From: JALHNI01 sp965229305
GTDB lineage: Bacteria > Acidobacteriota > Terriglobia > Bryobacterales > Bryobacteraceae
Length of the DNA: 64,000 nucleotides
NCBI GenBank assembly: GCA_965229305.1
Contig: CBDDIZ010000042.1
Coordinates: forward strand, 744,001 to 808,000
Reading direction: 5' to 3'
Position numbers and translations under genes: made by a program. The notes under the pieces were generated by a model. That model was not told the DNA's origin. It did not search any database and saw nothing but the letters and a program-made list of their open reading frames with translations. Positions 59,529 to 64,000 of this stretch are shown piece by piece (the first letter of the stretch is position 1; each line of letters starts with the position of its first letter).

Positions 59529-59861
59529 ATGCCTACGATCCTGCTGCTTGTTGCTTCGAACACCTTCATGACCTTTGCTTGGTACGGCCACCTCAAGTTT
59601 AAGGGCGCGCCTTTGTGGCAAGCGATTCTGGCCAGTTGGGGCATCGCCTTTTTCGAATACTGCCTGATGGTGCCGGCGAACCGGCTGGGGAGCGAGGGGT
59701 CGATGACCGGTTACCAGCTCAAGATTCTTCAGGAAGCGATCACCATCGGGGTTTTCCTTGTGTTTGCTTACCTTTACCTGGGGGAGGCCCCCACTTGGCG
59801 AACGGCCGGCGCCTTCGGTCTGATTGTCGGCGCCGCCGCTTTGGCCTTCAGCGGGCGCTAA
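59529..59861 (+). CDS. DMT-superfamily small membrane protein (DUF486)
   Basis: This protein of 110 residues has four membrane helices. The opening LLLVASNTFMTFAWYGHLK and the middle WGIAFFEYCLMVPANRLG are characteristic of DUF486 proteins, which resemble half-size drug/metabolite transporters and probably work as dimers. Substrate is unknown. It is divergent from ccmE and lies 24 bases before the DUF1080 gene. Confidence 0.9.
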   Translation: MPTILLLVASNTFMTFAWYGHLKFKGAPLWQAILASWGIAFFEYCLMVPANRLGSEGSMTGYQLKILQEAITIGVFLVFAYLYLGEAPTWRTAGAFGLIVGAAALAFSGR

Positions 59862-59885
59862 GGTCGTGATACGATCCAGGCGCTT

Positions 59886-60647
59886 ATGTTGACGCGTCTG
59901 GTTCTTTTCGGTTTCCCTTTGGTGTTGGCGCTTGGGCAGGCTCCGGCCCCTCCGGGCGGCCCGCGCCCGGTAGGCCTGGGCATCTACCCGACTTACGAGC
60001 CGGACGACAATGCCGGGTTCGTTTCGTTGTTCGACGGCAAAACGCTCGAGGGCTGGGACGGCGATACGACGTTCTGGCGGGCGGAGAACGGCGAGATCAT
60101 CGGCGAGTCTACGGCGGAGAAAGTCGTGAAGACGAACAGCTTCCTCATCTGGCGGGGTGGCAAGGTGAAGGACTTCGAACTGAAGGTGGAGTTTAAGCTC
60201 AGCAACACCAACAGCGGTATCCAGTACCGCAGCGTCGAGTTGCCGGAGGTCGGCAAATGGGTTCTGAAGGGCTATCAGGCGGATCTGGATATCGGCAACG
60301 GCTTCACGGGCAATCTGCACGAGGAGCGCGGCCGTAAGCCGGGTCACGTGGTGCTGGCGCAGCGCGGCATGCTCACGCGCATTACGGACGGCCCCAAGTA
60401 TCGGGTGCTCGGGTCGCTGGGCGATCCGAAGATGTTACGCGGCGTGGTGAACGTGATGGGCTGGAATCAGTACCACATCATCGCCCGTGGTCCGGTCATG
60501 CTCCAGATTCTGAACGGCCAAGTGATCGCGGCCACGATCGACGAGGACGCTAAGAACTTCGTGCCTGAAGGTCTGCTGGGGTTCCAGATGCACGTCGGCC
60601 CGCCGTTCAAAGTAGAGTATCGGAACATCCTGCTGCGCCAGCTTTAG
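59886..60647 (+). CDS. Secreted DUF1080 (3-keto-disaccharide hydrolase-like) protein
   Basis: The product has 253 residues with a signal peptide (RLVLFGFPLVLALGQ). The DUF1080 concanavalin-like beta-sandwich begins FVSLFDGKTLEGWDG and contains FLIWRGGKVKDFELKVEF, SNTNSGIQYRS and the closing GLLGFQMHVGPPFKVEYRNI. Members of this family hydrolyse 3-keto-glycosides made by Gfo/Idh/MocA-type oxidoreductases, and two such oxidoreductases occur elsewhere in the window. No other catabolic gene is adjacent. Confidence 0.92.
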   Translation: MLTRLVLFGFPLVLALGQAPAPPGGPRPVGLGIYPTYEPDDNAGFVSLFDGKTLEGWDGDTTFWRAENGEIIGESTAEKVVKTNSFLIWRGGKVKDFELKVEFKLSNTNSGIQYRSVELPEVGKWVLKGYQADLDIGNGFTGNLHEERGRKPGHVVLAQRGMLTRITDGPKYRVLGSLGDPKMLRGVVNVMGWNQYHIIARGPVMLQILNGQVIAATIDEDAKNFVPEGLLGFQMHVGPPFKVEYRNILLRQL

Positions 60648-60757
60648 CGGCCTCGCCGGGGTTGTCGAATGATGCTGCGTACCGAGGTCCGAAATGGGAA
60701 TTTTTCAAAAATTTCGGAGAAAGTTGGGCTCGGAAAAGCACTTATATTTGACGCCTC

Positions 60758-61264
60758 ATGATGCCTTGGCAAAATACCTCCCCCCCGCCATGTGAGATTC
60801 CACCGGGTTTTACCATCATCTTGGCCGAAGTGGAGGATCTTGAACGGATCTGCCGGTTGGACTGGGCTGCCTTGCAGCACTATCGCCAGCGGGACTTCGT
60901 GGCTGCCGCCATTGAAGCCGAGTGTTGCTGGGTGGCATTCTTCGACGAAATCACCGTAGGCTATGGCATTTTCAACTACCAGTTCCAGGGTTATGGAGTT
61001 ATTCACCGCCTCTACGTCGGGCCGGAGTTCCGGCGGCGCGGGATCGGGCGCGCGCTGCTGGAACACTTCTGCGAGGCGTGTTCGTCGCCCCGGCTCTACA
61101 TCACCGTCCCGCAGCAGGAGCTGGCGTTGCTCGAACTGGTTCGAGTGAAAGGCTTTATGCTTTCCGGGGCCATGCAGGAACTCGGCAATACGGGCCCAGC
61201 GCTGATTTACGTCAAGGACCTGGGGACACCGACGCCTTCGCCGCCCACCCGGGGTTTGCATTAA
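60758..61264 (+). CDS. GNAT-family N-acetyltransferase
   Basis: The product has 168 residues with the acetyl-CoA-binding motif A VGPEFRRRGIGRALLEHF (R-R-x-G-x-G). Its last 53 bases overlap the 3' end of a convergent PIN gene, so the two transcripts are antisense to each other at their ends. An A+T-rich stretch (60735-60750) with TATATT just before the ATG may hold the promoter, but I see no matching -35. Substrate unknown. Confidence 0.88.
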   Translation: MMPWQNTSPPPCEIPPGFTIILAEVEDLERICRLDWAALQHYRQRDFVAAAIEAECCWVAFFDEITVGYGIFNYQFQGYGVIHRLYVGPEFRRRGIGRALLEHFCEACSSPRLYITVPQQELALLELVRVKGFMLSGAMQELGNTGPALIYVKDLGTPTPSPPTRGLH

Positions 61265-61658
61265 AGAACTGCCGGGCGTTGACGATGCGGATGCCCCGCC
61301 ACGGCTCGGGCCAGGCGGTGGGGAAATCGCGCAGGTTGCCGGTGATGAGCCAATCGGCCTGGGCAGCCAGGGCGCATTCCAGCAGCCGGTTGTCGTCGGG
61401 GTCGCTCGCCTCGTCGACCGCCGGTCCGGCGTCGACCAACTCGGCCGAGCCGGCGATCGACTCGAACAACTCGGCAAAGCACGCCCGTCGCGTGGCGAAC
61501 TTGGGCCGTTCGCTGACCTCGCGATACTCTTCGCGGAGCACTTCGGTGACGCACAAAGTCACGTGGCGTTCCACGCCGAGCCGCACCAGCGCCGCCTCCA
61601 ACCCGCCGGGCGACCAGCAGGCGGAGATCAGAATGTTGGTGTCGAGCACGAGCCGCAT
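61212..61658 (-). CDS. PIN-domain protein (putative VapC-like toxin family)
   Basis: The product has 148 residues of the PIN type known as the TIGR00305 family. The first acidic residue is in VLDTNILISA, further ones are in the central helix region, and DPDDNRLLECALAAQADWLITGNLRDF holds the late Asp pair. This predicts a metal-dependent RNase. No antitoxin gene is visible on either side: the stretch just upstream leads straight to the divergent Thg1-like gene. It may therefore be a solitary PIN protein and not an active toxin pair. Confidence 0.87.
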   Translation of the reverse strand: MRLVLDTNILISACWSPGGLEAALVRLGVERHVTLCVTEVLREEYREVSERPKFATRRACFAELFESIAGSAELVDAGPAVDEASDPDDNRLLECALAAQADWLITGNLRDFPTAWPEPWRGIRIVNARQFFNANPGWAAKASVSPGP

Positions 61659-61710
61659 CTGACCTGGAGTGTGTCACATTCAAGGTGGCATCATTCAGAA
61701 AGGAGCGGAC

Positions 61711-62403
61711 TTGAAGGACGAACTCGGCGACCGGATCAAAACCCATTTCGAAGACGTCTTCCGCGTCCGGCTGCCGCGCCGCACCCATGCCGTCATTCGC
61801 ATTGACGGCCGCCGTTTTCACACCTTTACCCGCCGGCTGGAGCGCCCCTACGACCGCCGTCTGTCCGACGCCCTGGACACTGCGGCCATGGCTCTGGCCG
61901 CCGAGATGTCCGGCTGCCGCTGCGCCTACGGCCAGAGCGACGAATACTCGTTCCTGCTCACCGACTTTTCGAGCGAGCACGAGAAGATGTGGTTTGACGG
62001 CAATGTGCAGAAGATCGTCTCGGTGGCGGCCAGCATCTTCACGGCGCACTTCGTCCGCGCCTTCGACGCCGTTGCCGCCTTCGATGCGCGGGTGATGGTG
62101 ATTCCGCAGCGCGCCGACGTCGAGCAGTACTTCATTTGGCGTCAGTTGGACGCCTCGGCGAATAGCTTGAACATGCTGGCTTCGGCCCACTATAGTCATG
62201 CGGAGTTGGAGGGACGGTCCACGGCCGAGAAGCACGACCTGCTGCATGCCAAAGGCGTCAACTGGGCAAAGTCGGAGACCAGCTTCAAGCGCGGGCGCAT
62301 GATCGTGCCGGCGGAGCCCACGGGATGGCGCGTGGACCTGGAGCCGCCCGTGTTCACTCGCGAGCGTGCCTATCTCAACGGCCTGATTCCGGAAGGACGT
62401 TAG
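61711..62403 (+). CDS. Thg1-like protein (3'-5' nucleotide polymerase, tRNA repair type)
   Basis: The start is TTG 61711, chosen because AAAGGAG lies five bases upstream; the GTG at 61669 has none. The product has 230 residues with the tRNA(His) guanylyltransferase fold: RIDGRRFHTFTRRL (first metal Asp) and GQSDEYSFLL (second metal site), plus the LNMLASAHYSH helix. Eukaryotic Thg1 adds G-1 to tRNA(His). Bacterial Thg1-like proteins instead repair 5'-truncated tRNAs, and this is the likely role. It has no tRNA gene nearby. The kinase gene starts one base after its stop. Confidence 0.9.
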   Translation: MKDELGDRIKTHFEDVFRVRLPRRTHAVIRIDGRRFHTFTRRLERPYDRRLSDALDTAAMALAAEMSGCRCAYGQSDEYSFLLTDFSSEHEKMWFDGNVQKIVSVAASIFTAHFVRAFDAVAAFDARVMVIPQRADVEQYFIWRQLDASANSLNMLASAHYSHAELEGRSTAEKHDLLHAKGVNWAKSETSFKRGRMIVPAEPTGWRVDLEPPVFTRERAYLNGLIPEGR

Positions 62404-62404
62404 G

Positions 62405-63637
62405 ATGCGACGTTGGATCGGTTGGCTGCGGATCTCGGACTTCATCTGGCTGCTCATCTTCGGCGCCATGCATCAACTGGGCCCGGACATCAACATTGCC
62501 GAAGCGCAGATGACAGTGGTGATGTTTCTCTTCCAGGTGGTGAGCACGCGCCTGCCGTTCCTGCTCTCCCCACGCGGCATCTACGTCACCGTCGGAGTGA
62601 AGCTGTTCCTGGCCTACTTGCTGATTGGCGTCACCGGCGGCGTTACGTCCAGCTACTATCCGATCCTCTTTTGGCCGATCATCTCCGCGGCCACCACCTT
62701 GAGCTTGGCGGGCGCGGTGACCTGCACCCTGCTGAGCATTGCCGGCTATCTTTCACAGTTGCTGATTCTGGACTGGAGCCGGTGGACACTGGTGGACTAC
62801 GCGATTGCCGAGCTCAGCCTGCGCGCCACCTTTCTGTGCATGGTGGGCTACCTGACCTACGAACTGGCCCAGCACAATCGGCAGGAGGCAAGGAATTACC
62901 AGGCTGTCGCGGAGCAATTGGCGGACGCCAACGCCAATCTTCAGAAAGCGGAAGAAGCTATGCGCCGCACCGAGCGGCTCGCGGCGCTCGGCCAATTAAC
63001 GGCGGGCCTCGCGCACGAGATCCGCAACCCCATCGGCACCATCAAGAACTCGGCGGAACTGCTTTCAAAGCGGCTGCCGCCGGATGACGAGTTGTCCAAA
63101 GAGCTCTCCGGCTTCATCCAAAGCGAAGTGGACCGCACCAATTCGCTGATTACGCGCTTTCTGCAGTTCGCGCGGCCCTTTCATCTGCAACGCGCGCCCC
63201 ACGACATCACCCAGGTGTTGGACCGCGCCATCGGGCACGCCGAGCGGCAGTTTCCCTCGTTCCCGATCACTTTCGTGCGCAACTATGCGCCGAATGTTCC
63301 GCCGGCGCAGATTGACCAGGAACTGATTGAGCAGGTGTTCATCAACCTGCTGGTGAACGCCGCGCAGGCGTCGCCGCCCGGCAGCGTGGTGACGGTGAAG
63401 ACGCGCGCCGACGAGAACTCGCTCGAGGTGGCCGTGATTGACCGCGGCGCGGGCATCGATCCCGCGATTCGCGGCTCGATCTTCAATCCGTTTTTCACCA
63501 CCAAGAAAGACGGCGTCGGCCTGGGTCTCGCCATCGTGGCCAAGATAGTGGACGAGCACGGAGGCCGCATTGTGGTGGAAAGCGAGCCCGGCCAGGGCAG
63601 TGTATTCCGCGTGCAGTTGCCGATTGCCGCCGCTTAG
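62405..63637 (+). CDS. NtrB-type sensor histidine kinase
   Basis: The product has 410 residues. Six membrane helices cover about residues 10-155 with little periplasmic exposure, then a coiled coil leads to the DHp helix with His204 (GLAHEIRNPIGTIKNSAE) and a GHKL ATPase domain (INLLVNAAQAS, DRGAGIDP, FFTTKKDGVGLGLAIV). The architecture is like PilS/NtrB kinases that act with sigma-54 response regulators. No regulator follows on this strand before the window ends. It is one base after the Thg1-like gene, which suggests co-transcription. Confidence 0.9.
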   Translation: MRRWIGWLRISDFIWLLIFGAMHQLGPDINIAEAQMTVVMFLFQVVSTRLPFLLSPRGIYVTVGVKLFLAYLLIGVTGGVTSSYYPILFWPIISAATTLSLAGAVTCTLLSIAGYLSQLLILDWSRWTLVDYAIAELSLRATFLCMVGYLTYELAQHNRQEARNYQAVAEQLADANANLQKAEEAMRRTERLAALGQLTAGLAHEIRNPIGTIKNSAELLSKRLPPDDELSKELSGFIQSEVDRTNSLITRFLQFARPFHLQRAPHDITQVLDRAIGHAERQFPSFPITFVRNYAPNVPPAQIDQELIEQVFINLLVNAAQASPPGSVVTVKTRADENSLEVAVIDRGAGIDPAIRGSIFNPFFTTKKDGVGLGLAIVAKIVDEHGGRIVVESEPGQGSVFRVQLPIAAA

Positions 63638-63643
63638 CCGGAC

Positions 63644-64000
63644 CTAAGCCTTCAGGCGGTAAACGCGGTGCGCGTTCTCCCAAGTGAGCTTCTTAAACGC
63701 CGCCGGTGAAACGGTGTTCTTCAGGAGGGTGAGCGTTTCGCGAGCTACGCACTTGCCGGCCAGACGGCTTGCATTCGGATTGCCGCCTTGCGAGATGCCG
63801 CCGCCGCGGCCGTCGTTGCAGGCGCAGTCGCTGCCGAAGATCAGCTTATTGCCGTGGCGCTTCAGGAAGCCGGGCGTGAACTCGGGATCGCGTGAAAGGG
63901 CGTTGTTGCCGGAGTTGGCGGCGAGGTCGCCAAACAGATTCGGATAGTCGCTCAACAGCTTGTCGGTGACGCCGCCCGGCTTGATTTTGCCCTTCGGGTA
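63644..64000 (-). CDS. Amidohydrolase-family protein, C-terminal part (5' end beyond the window)
   Basis: The frame is open to the window edge, so about 118 C-terminal residues are seen. SDYPNLFGDLAANSG, then FLKRHGNKLIFGSDC and the closing FKKLTWENAHRVYRL, are the pattern of TIM-barrel amidohydrolases of the Amidohydro_2 type, in which the Asp of GSDC is a metal-site residue. The Cys-rich CACNDGRGGG insertion after it is not usual. It is convergent with the kinase gene, with six bases between the stops. Confidence 0.75.
   Translation of the reverse strand, partial: YPKGKIKPGGVTDKLLSDYPNLFGDLAANSGNNALSRDPEFTPGFLKRHGNKLIFGSDCACNDGRGGGISQGGNPNASRLAGKCVARETLTLLKNTVSPAAFKKLTWENAHRVYRLKA

Noticed and set aside
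61212..61710. A VapBC-type toxin-antitoxin locus
   Set aside because: The PIN gene is clear, but no small antitoxin frame is present upstream or downstream.

Overview
This is a high-GC bacterial chromosome segment, most likely from Acidobacteriota of the Bryobacterales / Solibacter type. That placement is inference. It rests on three very large secreted proteins ending in the Solibacter-type C-terminal domain (TIGR03437), NHL/beta-propeller secreted proteins, a BlaI/M56 pair, ThuA and DUF1080 proteins, Tat-exported sugar-metabolism enzymes and strong use of GCG/CTG/CGG codons. I saw no rRNA, tRNA, CRISPR array, IS element or prophage.

Layout. 1-8.9 kb: a tightly overlapping type II secretion operon on the + strand (gspF end, G, H, I, J, K, L, M, a GspC-like gene, a small gene of unknown function, and secretin gspD). 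8.9-19.2 kb: three big secreted proteins. The middle one has a codon use unlike its neighbours, its own promoter and a UUCG-loop terminator. 19.3-25.2 kb: ECF sigma factor with a small membrane partner ending in CxxCH, SGNH hydrolase, ThuA protein, radical SAM enzyme and a Gfo/Idh/MocA oxidoreductase. 25.3-27.4 kb: CpxR/CpxA-like two-component pair. 27.4-37.0 kb: M14 peptidase, YegP-like protein, a minus-strand unit (FAM173-like methyltransferase, NarX-type kinase, GH43-like propeller) and a plus-strand unit (HIBADH-like dehydrogenase, sodium:solute symporter, Tat-exported oxidoreductase). 37-41 kb: MarR regulator divergent from a SnoaL-like protein, then an NHL-repeat protein. 41-47 kb: XRE regulator, alkaline phosphatase, a small secreted protein, sulfatase and SDR. 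47-51 kb (minus): STAS protein, RsbW-like kinase, phosphoesterase, M56 sensor peptidase and BlaI repressor. 51-59.4 kb (minus): a ManD/RspA-type dehydratase after a full cytochrome c maturation operon (E-F-H-I-like-extra-A-B-C-D). 59.5-64 kb: DUF486, DUF1080, GNAT, PIN, a Thg1-like 3'-5' polymerase, an NtrB-like kinase and an amidohydrolase cut by the window edge.

Ten single-base indels break otherwise intact genes. Eight lie between 25.9 and 36.9 kb, almost all in short G/C runs. Restoring one base at each gives full-length proteins and natural gene junctions, so assembly or sequencing error is the simplest reading. These genes are given as single corrected features.

How the genes work together: the Sec/Tat routes plus type II secretion could export the large propeller/Ig-like proteins and the hydrolases. 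The Ccm operon, with an unusual CxxxY CcmE, would supply c-type cytochromes for respiration. Several small regulatory circuits (ECF, BlaI, MarR, XRE, two-component, STAS/RsbW) sit beside their likely targets, and three have readable operator-like sequences. The strongest leads are the XRE four-site operator, the leaderless BlaI promoter, the Cys-less C39-like domain, the CxxCH sigma partner and the highly biased secreted protein.
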